From Robertmurraya sp. (GTDB lineage Bacteria; Bacillota; Bacilli; Bacillales; Cytobacillaceae): a stretch of DNA of 40,945 bases. Location of the stretch: the NCBI GenBank assembly GCA_025451895.1, contig JANWJP010000081.1, forward strand, positions 1 through 40,945, given 5' to 3'. Positions 6,564 to 15,283 of the stretch are shown here, one piece after another. The notes under the pieces are model-generated. The model was not told where the DNA came from, ran no database searches, and saw only the letters and a list, made by a program, of their open reading frames with translations. Each line of letters starts with the position of its first letter. Position 1 is the first letter of the stretch. The position numbers were made by a program, and so were the translations under genes.

Positions 6564-9500
6564 GATTCATAATCAGGAATAAATGGTTCGTGCTAATTGC
6601 CTGGATTGCCATGGTGGCCGCTTTGTTCTTTACAGCGCCGGGTATGGCGGATTTAGTGCGGGAAAAAGGGCAAATTACCTTACCTGACAGTTATTCATCC
6701 AAACTTGCCGGGGAGATCCTTGCAGATGTCCAATCCCGGGATGGAAGCGGTGACAGCACAACCGTTGCTTTAGTGTTTTTTAATGAAAAAGAAAAACTCA
6801 GCGCTTCGGAAATAAAAGAAGCAGAAAAAGCGGTCGAGATTCTGGAAAATAACAAAGAGCTTGGCGTTATAGAGATTATCTCTCATTTCAAAGAAGAAAG
6901 CCTTCAGGAAAAGCTCGTTTCTGAGGACGGCAAAGCAATCCTGGCTTCCGTGACATTGGAATGGAAAGGCCGTGATGCAAAGGAACTGAAGAGCAGTCTT
7001 TACGAGGCGCTTGAAGATGTGGATGTAGATTTTGCGTATACGAGTGAGTGGATGGTCAACGAAGACTTAATCGTCAGTTCACAGGAAGGGGTTAAGAAAA
7101 CAGAGGGAATTGCGATTGTCTTTATTCTCATTGTACTTCTGCTGGTTTACCGGTCCTTAGTGGCCCCGTTGATTCCGTTAGTAACGGTCGGCTTCAGCTA
7201 TTTGGCGGCTCAGTCGATTGTGGCATTTCTTGTTGATTATGTTGATTTTCCTGTTTCAACATACACACAAATTTTCTTAGTCGTTGTTCTGTTCGGGCTT
7301 GGTACAGACTATTGTATTTTATTGCTGAGCCGTTTTAAGGAAGAAATGATCGAGCAGGAGACAGTCACGGATGCCATTGTCGAGACGTACCGGAACGGGG
7401 GCCGGACCGTCCTGTTCAGCGGAATTGCAGTCACGATTGGTTTTGCAGCCATTGGTTTTTCTGAATTTATTATCTATCAATCAGCTGCGGCTGTAGCAGT
7501 CGGAATTGCAATTCTCTTAATCGCATTATTTACGATCGTTCCCTTTTTCATGTCCATCCTTGGCAACAAACTGTTTTGGCCGTCTAAAATTAAGCCAAAA
7601 CAAGGGGATAATTGGCTTTGGGCGTTCTTTGGAAAATTCTCATTGGCCCGTCCGTTTGTGTCATTATTGCTTGTGGCGGCAGTATGTGTACCGTTCTTGG
7701 TGTTTTACGACGGAGATTTATCCTATAATTCGATGGATGAAATCAGTGATGATTACGGGTCTGTCAAAGCCTTTAATGTGATTGCAGACAGTTTTTCTCC
7801 GGGAGAAGCAATGCCGGCGCAAATCGTTATCAAGAACGATGAAGCAATGGATTCACAGGAGTACTTAGCTTTGGCTGAAAAAATAAGCCGTGAATTGGAA
7901 AAGGTTGATTTGGTTGAATCGGTACGTTCTGTCACAAGACCGATGGGAGAACCTTTAGAAGATTTTCTCGTGGCAAAACAGGCAAAAACACTCGGTGAAG
8001 GACTCGGTGAAGGAAAAGACGGTTTAACCCAAATCAGCGACGGACTCCGGCAGGCAAGTTCTGAACTGTCCAAGTCTGAACCGGAGTTAAATGAGGCAGC
8101 CAAAGGGATTAACCAGCTGATTTCCGGAACGGACGAATTAAGGACAGGCATTTCCGAATTAGAAAAAAATCTGGCTGCCATTGAAGCAGGGATTCGCCAG
8201 GGTTCGGCAGGTTCCGGTGAAATAATTGCCGGATTGGAGCAAATGAAAGCCGGAGCGGAAGAACTTTTCACCATTTATGAAAATCAGATTCTGGCAGGCT
8301 ATCAAACCTTAGGGGAGCAGCTGGGCAAAATAAATATGGGCTTTCAAGGAATAACAGCCGGGTTAACGGAGTTGTCAGCCGGATTAGGCAGAGCAAACAC
8401 GGATTTGTTTGAGCATCTGGAAAATCAATATCCGCAGATTCAAACGGATATGGAATATCAACAGAAAAAAATGACCGTGAACTATTTGCAACAACAATTG
8501 GCTTACCTGCTCGTTTCCAACGAGTATGTGCAATTAATGGAGGGATTAGCCAAGATTAATGAAGGCCTGGCTGCCGCAAATGCCGGGTTTGATCAAGCCC
8601 TGAAACAAGGGAAGTCAGAAATAGGCAGCGGTTTACAACAATTGATAGCCGGAATTGAACAACAAAAGGCCGGTTTGGAACAGCTTGCTGACGGACAGGG
8701 GCAAATTGCAGCTCATCTGCCGGCTGTAACGGAAGGGCTATCAGGAATAAACAGTGGTCAACAACAGCTCTTAGACGGTTTCAGTGAAATCGGCAGTCAG
8801 CTGTCACAGCTCACTGACGGCCTCAATCAGAGTGCAGACGGATTGAACCAGGTGTCCGACGGACTCGGGTCGGCGCAAGACTATCTATCAGGACTTGCCA
8901 ATTCTGATCCTTTGAGCGGTTTTTATCTTCCAAAAGAAGCCTTTGAAAGTGAGGAATTTGCACAAGTCATAGATGTATACCTGTCGCAGGATCGCAAGGT
9001 TATGACCATGGATGTCATCTTTGAGGCCAATCCTTATTCCAACGAAGCAATGGGCCAAATCAGTGAAATTGAGAAAGCCGTGGAAAGGGCGACAAAGGAT
9101 ACAAAACTGGAAAATGCCGTTGTGGCGATTGGCGGAATTACAAGCATCAATGCTGACCTTGATACGATGTCAACCCAGGATTATACCCGGACTGTTACTT
9201 TTATGCTCATTGGTATCGGGCTTATCTTGATTTTCTTGTTCAGGTCAATTATTATGCCAATCTATATTATTGGTTCGCTGATTCTTACCTTCTATACCAC
9301 GATGGCGATAAATGAAGCGATTTTTGTCAACTTGCTGGGGTATGCAGGAATCAGTTGGGCAGTTTCATTCTTCGGTTTCGTTATTTTAATCGCTCTTGGT
9401 GTAGACTACAGTATTTTCTTAATGGATCGATTTAACGAGTATAAGAATTTGTTGGTTGAACAGGCGATGTTTACGGCAATGAAAAAAATGGGCACGGTTA

Positions 9501-9703
9501 TCATTTCGGCGGCGATTATTTTGAGCGGAACATTTGCTGCGATGATGCCGGCGGGAATGCTGTCATTGCTGCAAATTGCCTCGATTACCATCATCGGATT
9601 GTTCCTATATTCCTTTGTCGTACTGCCGCTCTTTATTCCGGTTATGGTCAAAACTTTCGGTGCGGCTAATTGGTGGCCGTTTCAGCGTCCTTCAAATGAT
9701 TAA
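6560..9703 (+). CDS. MMPL/RND-type efflux transporter with long coiled-coil insert
   Basis: The 1047-residue membrane protein has the two-lobed MMPL layout: one N-terminal helix, a five-helix cluster at about residues 183-335 with a GTDYCILLLSRF motif near 247, and a second cluster at about 880-1030 with GVDYSIFLMDRF near 947. Such proteins export lipids, drugs or other hydrophobic compounds using proton motive force. Residues about 478-777 form a long extracellular stretch of glycine-punctuated heptad-like repeats (LxxGLxQLxxG), resembling YhgE/Pip-type proteins. It resembles B. subtilis YdgH, which also sits behind a MarR gene, but is longer. Translation is coupled to marR by an ATGA overlap. 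The substrate is unknown. Confidence 0.88.
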   Translation: MRFIIRNKWFVLIAWIAMVAALFFTAPGMADLVREKGQITLPDSYSSKLAGEILADVQSRDGSGDSTTVALVFFNEKEKLSASEIKEAEKAVEILENNKELGVIEIISHFKEESLQEKLVSEDGKAILASVTLEWKGRDAKELKSSLYEALEDVDVDFAYTSEWMVNEDLIVSSQEGVKKTEGIAIVFILIVLLLVYRSLVAPLIPLVTVGFSYLAAQSIVAFLVDYVDFPVSTYTQIFLVVVLFGLGTDYCILLLSRFKEEMIEQETVTDAIVETYRNGGRTVLFSGIAVTIGFAAIGFSEFIIYQSAAAVAVGIAILLIALFTIVPFFMSILGNKLFWPSKIKPKQGDNWLWAFFGKFSLARPFVSLLLVAAVCVPFLVFYDGDLSYNSMDEISDDYGSVKAFNVIADSFSPGEAMPAQIVIKNDEAMDSQEYLALAEKISRELEKVDLVESVRSVTRPMGEPLEDFLVAKQAKTLGEGLGEGKDGLTQISDGLRQASSELSKSEPELNEAAKGINQLISGTDELRTGISELEKNLAAIEAGIRQGSAGSGEIIAGLEQMKAGAEELFTIYENQILAGYQTLGEQLGKINMGFQGITAGLTELSAGLGRANTDLFEHLENQYPQIQTDMEYQQKKMTVNYLQQQLAYLLVSNEYVQLMEGLAKINEGLAAANAGFDQALKQGKSEIGSGLQQLIAGIEQQKAGLEQLADGQGQIAAHLPAVTEGLSGINSGQQQLLDGFSEIGSQLSQLTDGLNQSADGLNQVSDGLGSAQDYLSGLANSDPLSGFYLPKEAFESEEFAQVIDVYLSQDRKVMTMDVIFEANPYSNEAMGQISEIEKAVERATKDTKLENAVVAIGGITSINADLDTMSTQDYTRTVTFMLIGIGLILIFLFRSIIMPIYIIGSLILTFYTTMAINEAIFVNLLGYAGISWAVSFFGFVILIALGVDYSIFLMDRFNEYKNLLVEQAMFTAMKKMGTVIISAAIILSGTFAAMMPAGMLSLLQIASITIIGLFLYSFVVLPLFIPVMVKTFGAANWWPFQRPSND

Positions 9704-9740
9704 TGATGATTGAAGCAAATTGAGATAAAATGATAGTAAA

Positions 9741-9788
9741 GGCTGTCCTTTAAAGGGGTTCTTCCTTTGTCCGGGACAGTCTTTTCCT
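9741..9788 (+). terminator. Intrinsic terminator after the marR-mmpL operon
   Basis: GGCTGTCC at 9741-9748 pairs with GGACAGTC at 9774-9781 (one G-T pair), with further inner pairing, then TTTTCCTT. The outer stem closely matches the terminator at 30704-30751. Confidence 0.8.
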
Positions 9789-9909
9789 TAAATGGTAAGT
9801 GCGGTTTATCCATCTGATATGGAAGTAAGCAGAGAAATTTAGAATGGAATCCCGGTCAAAAAGGAACGGACACAGAGAATATTTTAATTACGATGTGAGG
9901 GGAAAATGT

Positions 9910-10341
9910 ATGCAAGAGAAAAATGTGCAGAATGAAATAAGGAAGATACTCACGGAACACCGCATTGGCGCGTTAAGTACGATGAAGGGCGATCAGCCGT
10001 ATTCCAGATTGATGATTTTCCGCTATGAAAACGATTTACTGTACACGATTTCCAGCAGAAAAACCGGCAAGGTTCAGGACATATTGGAAAATGAAAAAGT
10101 ACATATCCTTTTGGGAATTGCAAACGGCTGTTTCGGAAAACCATATTTGGAGATTACGGCAACGGCCACTATTCATGATGACAAAGAAATGAGGGACCAT
10201 TTTTGGCATGAAAATTTTCGCAAATATTTGACTGGTCCCGACGATCCCAATTATGTTGTGATCCGTTGCAAGCCTAAAACCATCCGGTTAATGAATCATC
10301 GTGATTTTGACGGGCCGGTTTCCATTCACTATTCTGAATGA
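9910..10341 (+). CDS. Pyridoxamine 5'-phosphate oxidase-fold protein (general stress type)
   Basis: The 143-residue protein has the split-barrel flavin-binding fold of the general stress protein 26 group; B. subtilis YdaG is the closest protein I can name. Visible features are the N-terminal IGALSTMKGDQPYSRLMIFRYENDLLYTISSRKTGKVQDILENEKV pattern, in which residues of the PYSR and SSRKTGK segments would contact flavin. The ATG at 9910 has a GAGGGG site 7 bases upstream; an ATG at 9844 is in frame but lacks one. Members bind FMN, FAD or F420 and are often induced by general stress; the reaction is unknown. It appears to be a single-gene unit. Confidence 0.8.
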   Translation: MQEKNVQNEIRKILTEHRIGALSTMKGDQPYSRLMIFRYENDLLYTISSRKTGKVQDILENEKVHILLGIANGCFGKPYLEITATATIHDDKEMRDHFWHENFRKYLTGPDDPNYVVIRCKPKTIRLMNHRDFDGPVSIHYSE

Positions 10342-10724
10342 AGCAGCTCTGGTATTTACTCTGTTGGTGTTGAAATCCGAAAAAAATATCAGGTATTGTC
10401 TTTCCTTGAGGGAGCATGATTTTGATTGGTTGGGAGAATATTACTCCATTTTTTAAAATCAACGAAAAAGTTTTCGAATGAGCATCCTAAAAATAGATTC
10501 TTTAAAAGAAAAATAAAAGCGTGTGTTACGGAGTGAGGTCATTGTATAAAGAAAACAGGGATGCAGCTTTGAAATGATTAAACTATTTATGCAAAGGTGC
10601 ACAAATTGAAGGATTAATGTTTTATGGGCTAAGAGTCCTGCTTTCTAAAAATGAAAACAATCGATAAAGAAACGACGGCCAAATATCATTCAATATTGAA
10701 AATAAATTTGGGCTGCTTAAGTCA
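10342..10724. other. Intergenic region with no clear gene
   Basis: AT-rich sequence with several short frames and no strong ribosome binding site. An ATG at 10651 opens a 37-codon frame that stops inside the next ORF. No terminator is obvious after the upstream gene. Confidence 0.5.
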
Positions 10725-11039
10725 ATGCCTGAAAAGGATCCGAGTCCCGGGAAACTGCCTGTGATGGATTGGGTTGAGTCAGCAAAGAAGATTTGTGAAT
10801 TATGGTTAAAAAAGATTGCAGATGTTAAATTAGGGAAAGAATCTCCCCATTTGTACCAAATTCTTGTTTCCGGAGAAGTTCTGTTCATTAGCGGACAACA
10901 TGACAAATTTGAAAGTGGGCAAGTTGAGGTACATAATTATACAAATGAAGATGAAGTGTTTATAGTATCGGCAGGTCCGGGAGATGATATTGCTGTGTGG
11001 GTCCCGGAAGATATTCTTGAACAGGAAATGAATCATTGA
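10725..11039 (+). CDS. Hypothetical protein, possibly a gene remnant
   Basis: I do not recognise this frame. It encodes up to 104 residues, acidic and soluble, with a C-terminal part (about residues 40-100) whose VSGEVLFISG, VEVHNYTNEDEVFIVSAGPGDDIAVWVPEDI pattern looks like real protein. The start is unclear: the ATG at 10725 has no ribosome binding site, and the frame stays open upstream to 10668 without a good start. That suggests either an unusual start or the surviving 3' part of a longer gene. No membrane segment or signal peptide is present. Confidence 0.35.
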   Translation: MPEKDPSPGKLPVMDWVESAKKICELWLKKIADVKLGKESPHLYQILVSGEVLFISGQHDKFESGQVEVHNYTNEDEVFIVSAGPGDDIAVWVPEDILEQEMNH

Positions 11040-11112
11040 AGTTGGATTGACATAAAGACGGTTTCTCAACGGCGGACATTACCGGTCCGGCAAATGAGGA
11101 TTAATATTGCAT

Positions 11113-11160
11113 AAAAAAAGATAGATGAGGAGGAGGGGAGTGTGTTCCTGTTCATCTATC
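11113..11160 (-). terminator. Terminator for the minus-strand AspT-type gene
   Basis: GATAGATGA at 11120-11128 pairs with TCATCTATC at 11152-11160. The A7 run at 11113-11119 gives a T tract when read on the minus strand, about 125 bases after the 11284 stop. Confidence 0.7.
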
Positions 11161-11283
11161 CTTCTTAATTGGTATTAATTGAGAGACATTTTTATTTTAC
11201 TATATATGCTTTTAAACACTTTCCTAAATCTTCTCATTATGGATTGTTATCTTTGGCTCATTGCAAATAGAATTTGTGAAGAA

Positions 11284-12876
11284 TTACACAAAGAAAACCA
11301 GCAACTGAGTGGTTATTGCCATTAAGACAAGTGCAAAAGGATATGCTGCTGCATAAGCAATTGCCGGTTCATCTGAGCGGGCAAGTTGATTTATTGCCCC
11401 CAGACCCGGTGTACTGGTCATACCCCCGCAAAGTCCGCCCATGGTATGGAGCATGTTTAAACGCAAAATTTTTCTGGACAGAAAATATCCTGTAATCAAA
11501 GGTACAGTGGTAATGAAAGCACCGGCAATGAATAATGTCAATCCTTCAGTTTTGACGATTTCCACCAAGCCGTTCCCGGCGGTTGTTCCTGCCCCGGCCA
11601 GAAACAATACAAGGCCGATATCACCGATTGCTTTGTTTACCGGTGGATAAAAGCGTGTACGTATGGGACCGATTTTACCGAAATGGCCAATAATTAATGC
11701 CGCAAAAAGGGGACCGCCGGCAATACCCAATGTAATGGTTCCCAGACCCGGGATATGAATCGGAATCATTCCGAGAGCCACCCCGAGAAGCAAAATTAAA
11801 CTGAAAGACAGGATGTCCAAATTTGACATTTTAAAAGTTCTCTTGGATAACACTTTTTCCACTTCGTCCAACCGGTTTTCGTTGCTGACAACAGTAAGGA
11901 CATCGCCGATTTCCAACGGGAGTGTTGAGTTCTGGCTGTATTCGATTCCATTCCGTTCAATTCTGGTAACCGTAACACCGTATTTTCTTCTCAAATCCAG
12001 TTCCTGAATGGTCTTTCCTGCAATTTCGTTTGATTCAATTACGATTCTTCTGGGTTTGATATTATCAAGGTTTTTGAAATTATTTTCAACTTTTTTTCCG
12101 AAATGATCGCACATATCCTCCAATTCAGGATGGGTTCCAACCATGACCAGTTTGTCCCCTTGTAAAAGAACAGTATCCCTTAAGGGGATTATGTTCCGGC
12201 TGCCTCTGATGACCCGGCTGATTACAACTGAATTTTTCTTAAAAAACGTCAGCTCCCTTATCATTTTTTTATGAAAGGAAGGATTGAGTATTTCAACCGT
12301 TTTTACTTCCGGGGAATTTTCATCACGTTTGACTTGGGTTTGTTGCAGTTCCTTTTTTAAGTCCACTTTTAATACTTTGGGTACAATTTGTACAAATAAA
12401 ACAACAGCCAATATCCCAAAAGGATAGCCGATTCCGTAACCTATGGATGCAATCGGGTCATTGGTGGCCTGCAGTGCTGCGGCCAGTCCCGGGGTACTTG
12501 TCATCGCACCCGTATATAAACCGGCAATTAATGCAGGTTCGATATGAAATATTTTTGCCACAATAACTGCTGTGACAGAAGCTGCCAGAATGACTATAAA
12601 TGAAACTGTGCCAAAAACCATTCCTTTTGAGCGCATCATACGGAAAAAACTGGGCCCCGCCTGGAGTCCGATGGATACAATAAACAGGCTCAGTCCGATG
12701 TTTTGTGCCACCGGAGATACTTCATAGCCAAAATGTCCGAATAACATGGCCACTAAAAGAACCCCCGCCGATCCCAAACAGAGGCCTTTTACTTTTATTC
12801 CTCCAATCAAGGAGCCTAAAAATAAAATAATAAATAATAATAGCAGCGGATCATTTAGTAATGCTTGCAAATTCAT
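11284..12876 (-). CDS. AspT/YidE-type exchanger with two RCK_C domains
   Basis: The 530-residue protein has the duplicated architecture of the aspartate:alanine exchanger family. Two hydrophobic halves (about residues 8-180 and 355-530) flank a cytoplasmic centre containing two TrkA_C/RCK_C-like domains (about 195-345), each ending in a GDKLVMVG- or GDVLTVVS-type strand. Each half carries the family signature TSTPGL, at residues 126-131 and 487-492. AspT itself exchanges aspartate for alanine to conserve energy; relatives move other carboxylates, so the substrate here is open. The ATG follows a GGGTAAGG site. It is a single-gene unit on the minus strand with its own promoter and terminator. 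Confidence 0.85.
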   Translation of the reverse strand: MNLQALLNDPLLLLFIILFLGSLIGGIKVKGLCLGSAGVLLVAMLFGHFGYEVSPVAQNIGLSLFIVSIGLQAGPSFFRMMRSKGMVFGTVSFIVILAASVTAVIVAKIFHIEPALIAGLYTGAMTSTPGLAAALQATNDPIASIGYGIGYPFGILAVVLFVQIVPKVLKVDLKKELQQTQVKRDENSPEVKTVEILNPSFHKKMIRELTFFKKNSVVISRVIRGSRNIIPLRDTVLLQGDKLVMVGTHPELEDMCDHFGKKVENNFKNLDNIKPRRIVIESNEIAGKTIQELDLRRKYGVTVTRIERNGIEYSQNSTLPLEIGDVLTVVSNENRLDEVEKVLSKRTFKMSNLDILSFSLILLLGVALGMIPIHIPGLGTITLGIAGGPLFAALIIGHFGKIGPIRTRFYPPVNKAIGDIGLVLFLAGAGTTAGNGLVEIVKTEGLTLFIAGAFITTVPLITGYFLSRKILRLNMLHTMGGLCGGMTSTPGLGAINQLARSDEPAIAYAAAYPFALVLMAITTQLLVFFV

Positions 12877-12907
12877 CGTCCTTACCCTCTTTCATGCAGT
12901 TACTTTC

Positions 12908-12936
12908 ATTATAGCGACTTTTTTTGTAAAAAAAGT
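12908..12936 (-). promoter_or_regulatory. Promoter region with A/T inverted repeat for the AspT-type gene
   Basis: On the minus strand a TATAAT occupies 12913-12908. Immediately upstream of it, ACTTTTTTT (12917-12925) and AAAAAAAGT (12928-12936) form a perfect 9-bp inverted repeat with a 2-base spacer, in the place of the promoter spacer. The -35 is weak. It may be an operator or a bent-DNA element. Confidence 0.45.
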
Positions 12937-13052
12937 ATTTTCGCTGCAAATTCATTATGTTGACAAAATAAAACGCTTTCATATTTTTAATAAGAAAGTT
13001 GAAGTGATCATCATCACAAAAGTTCATATTTCTTAAAAATATTATTTCGCAA

Positions 13053-13101
13053 TAAAAAACAGCAGATGCACGGAAACTTCTTTAACGTGCCGTTCTGCTG
13101 T
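13053..13101 (-). terminator. Terminator for cwlJ
   Basis: ACAGCAGA (13059-13066) pairs with TCTGCTGT (13094-13101), with a further GCACG/CGTGC pairing inside. The A run at 13054-13059 supplies the minus-strand T tract. Confidence 0.7.
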
Positions 13102-13138
13102 CGTCTGATAAGCCGGATTCGATTGAGTATATCAATTG

Positions 13139-13567
13139 TTACCAGGTATTGTAAATTTCTTCGCATGTTTCCCCGGTCGGTTCATAAAAGCAATGAAGCT
13201 TGTATTGACCGGAAAACGGCTGGCTGTACCACTGCGGGGGACAGGAACCGGGAGGCCTGAAATACCACAGGCTGAATTTGGCGGGCCAAAACCGTTCACC
13301 GCGAACGTTCCTGCGGGCAAGTCTTTTTTCATTTTCCCTGGGTGCCTGATAAAAATATCCTTTTTGTGTCGCTTCAAAGGCATGAGGCTGAAAAACCATT
13401 TGTCGGATGGTCCTGATTCCTTTAAAATCAGAGCATTCTACACGAACGCGGTTAATTGCCACATTGCCGACAAGAAGCATCCCCAAATTTCCTTCCCCTT
13501 CCGCTTCCGCACGAAGCAGTCTTGCCAGAAGGTTGATATCCGAATTTGTCGCTTTTACGACAGCCAT
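13139..13567 (-). CDS. cwlJ: Spore cortex-lytic cell wall hydrolase CwlJ
   Basis: CwlJ is a spore-coat-associated enzyme that degrades cortex peptidoglycan during germination, notably in response to calcium dipicolinate. The 142-residue length equals that of B. subtilis CwlJ and the sequence is nearly collinear with it: MAVVKAT start, LLARLLRAEAEGEG with the catalytic glutamate region of the hydrolase_2 (SleB/CwlJ) domain, GNVAINRVR, FQPHAFEA, and WPAKFSLWYFRPPG near the C terminus. No signal peptide is present, as expected for a protein made in the mother cell. The ATG is preceded by a strong GGAGGTGA site. Its partner gerQ is not in this window. The gene marks the organism as a spore former. 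Confidence 0.95.
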   Translation of the reverse strand: MAVVKATNSDINLLARLLRAEAEGEGNLGMLLVGNVAINRVRVECSDFKGIRTIRQMVFQPHAFEATQKGYFYQAPRENEKRLARRNVRGERFWPAKFSLWYFRPPGSCPPQWYSQPFSGQYKLHCFYEPTGETCEEIYNTW

Positions 13568-13759
13568 ACCCTCACCTCCGTTTAGGGTCCATACTTCTTA
13601 TATTATTCAGCTATTCAGTGAACATGACGGGATAGTGATGTTTGCTCCTTTTTTGTGCAGGGAAAAATTTTTTCTGCCTTCCGGGTTAACTTCTGAAACA
13701 GCCGGAAAAAGAATATGGTATGTTGAGGACGTTTAAACTGTGAAAGAAAGGAGAGAGCA

Positions 13760-15109
13760 ATGGAAAATAAACAGGAACACCGGGGTCTTTACGGAAAGGA
13801 CCGCGACTATGTGTGGCATTCGCTGCGCCCTTATAATCCTGACCATACGATGATCATCGAAAAAGCTTCCGGTTGCCGGGTTATCGATCATGAAGGGAAG
13901 CACTTTCTTGATGCCATGTCCGGTTTATGGTGTGTCAATGTTGGTTATGGGAGGACCGAGCTGGCAGAGGCAGCTTATCAGGAATTGAAAGAACTTTCTT
14001 ATTATCCTTTAACACAAAGTCATAAATCCGCTATTCTTCTTGCTGAAAAACTTAATACCCTTCTCGGTGATGACTATGTAATCTTTTTTTCCAACAGCGG
14101 TTCGGAAGCAAATGAGACAGCATTTAAAATCGCGCGCCAGTTTCATCATGAAAATGGTGAACATTCACGGTTTAAAATCATTTCCCGGTACCGCGGCTAT
14201 CATGGTAATACAATGGCTGCCCTTGCGGCGACCGGCCAGGCGCAAAGAAAATATATGTATGAGCCTTTAACTCCGGGATTTATTCATGTGGCACCGCCGG
14301 ATATGTACCGCAATCCGGAACAGTCTGCTGACCCCTGCGAACTGAAATCAGTAAAAGATTTAGACATGGTCATGACATGGGAATTGAGTGAAACCATCGC
14401 TGCAGTGATCATAGAACCGATTATCACCGGGGGAGGCATACTCATGCCGCCTGAAGGATATTTGCAAGGAGTGCAGGAGATTTGTAAAAAGCACGGAGCA
14501 CTTCTGATTATTGATGAGGTAATCTGCGGATTCGGCCGGACGGGAAAAGCTTTTGGCTTTATGCATGAAGAAATTAAACCGGATATCATTACGATGGCAA
14601 AAGGAATTACCAGCGCCTATTTGCCGTTGGCTGCCACGGCAGTCAAAAAAGAAATCTATGATTCTTTCAAAGGAAACGGCCAATATGATTATTTCCGCCA
14701 TATAAACACTTTTGGAGGTCATCCCGCTTCCTGTGCGGTCGCTTTGAAAAATTTGAAAATCATGGAACGTGAAAACTTATTTGAGCGGTCGGCGGCATCC
14801 GGGAATTATTTAAGAACTGAATTGGAACAAAAATTAGCAGGTCATCCTTTTGTGGGAGATATACGGGGAAGAGGGCTCCTGCTGGGGATTGAACTGGTGA
14901 AAAATAAGGAATCGAAGGAACCTCAGGATGCAGCCCTTCTTGATCAAATTATTGCCGGTTGTAAGCAAAAAGGCCTGATTATCGGGAAAAACGGGGCCAC
15001 GGTAGCCGGCTTTAACAATGTACTTACCTGTGCACCGCCTTTAAATATCACCAAAAATGAACTTGATTTTATTATCGATACAATCAGCGAAGAAATTAAG
15101 AAAATATAA
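13760..15109 (+). CDS. Class III (omega) aminotransferase
   Basis: The 449-residue cytoplasmic PLP enzyme resembles B. subtilis YhxA and omega-amino acid/taurine:pyruvate transaminases. Motifs are intact: LDAMSGLWCVNVGYG near 50-64, the PLP-phosphate loop SNSGSEANE at 111-119, YHG at 147-149, the PLP-ring aspartate D252 in IDEVICGFGRTG, and the Schiff-base lysine K281 in TMAKGITSAYLP. Such enzymes move an amino group from omega-amino acids, amines or taurine to pyruvate or a similar acceptor; the exact donor cannot be read here. The ATG follows a strong AGGAGAGAG site. It is divergent from cwlJ and followed by a weak hairpin and by trpB under a separate promoter. Confidence 0.9.
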   Translation: MENKQEHRGLYGKDRDYVWHSLRPYNPDHTMIIEKASGCRVIDHEGKHFLDAMSGLWCVNVGYGRTELAEAAYQELKELSYYPLTQSHKSAILLAEKLNTLLGDDYVIFFSNSGSEANETAFKIARQFHHENGEHSRFKIISRYRGYHGNTMAALAATGQAQRKYMYEPLTPGFIHVAPPDMYRNPEQSADPCELKSVKDLDMVMTWELSETIAAVIIEPIITGGGILMPPEGYLQGVQEICKKHGALLIIDEVICGFGRTGKAFGFMHEEIKPDIITMAKGITSAYLPLAATAVKKEIYDSFKGNGQYDYFRHINTFGGHPASCAVALKNLKIMERENLFERSAASGNYLRTELEQKLAGHPFVGDIRGRGLLLGIELVKNKESKEPQDAALLDQIIAGCKQKGLIIGKNGATVAGFNNVLTCAPPLNITKNELDFIIDTISEEIKKI

Positions 15110-15113
15110 TAAC

Positions 15114-15133
15114 GGCAGATTGGTCTGTTTTTT
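15114..15133 (+). terminator. Weak intrinsic terminator after the aminotransferase
   Basis: GGCAGA (15114-15119) and TCTGTT (15124-15129) can pair with two G-T pairs around a 4-base loop, leading into a T6 run. Confidence 0.5.
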
Positions 15134-15198
15134 AATGGAAAAATATGTAATTCGTTCATGATGTTGAAATCTTTCTGGTTATTCTAAAGAAAAACCTA

Positions 15199-15227
15199 TT
15201 GGAAAGTTCCGTTATTCCATTTATAAT
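15199..15227 (+). promoter_or_regulatory. SigA-type promoter for trpB
   Basis: TTGGAA at 15199-15204 and TATAAT at 15222-15227 are separated by 17 bases. The transcript would begin near 15234, just before the NAG-triplet leader. Confidence 0.7.
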
Positions 15228-15241
15228 GTAAATATTAAGTT

Positions 15242-15281
15242 TAGCCGAGAATTTTAGTACAGTTGAGAGGAGTAAAGTTAG
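15242..15281 (+). promoter_or_regulatory. Possible TRAP-like NAG-triplet leader overlapping the trpB ribosome binding site
   Basis: Read as RNA, triplets occur at 15242 (UAG), 15247 (GAG), 15255 (UAG), 15260 (CAG), 15265 (GAG), 15270 (GAG), 15275 (AAG) and 15279 (UAG), mostly with 2-base spacers. The TRAP protein of Bacilli binds such arrays, and at some genes the array covers the ribosome binding site. Part of the pattern could simply be the purine-rich ribosome binding site, so this is inference. Confidence 0.35.
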
Positions 15282-15283
15282 TG

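Noticed and set aside
7753-8274. 173-codon minus-strand ORF inside the MMPL gene
   Set aside because: It is a shadow of the repetitive coiled-coil coding region.
13136-13585. Long plus-strand ORF opposite cwlJ
   Set aside because: It is the antisense shadow of cwlJ, which is unmistakable on the minus strand with a strong ribosome binding site.
15110-15283. T-box leader ahead of trpB
   Set aside because: The leader from the predicted start point is only about 50 bases, with no T-box sequence and no terminator/antiterminator pair.
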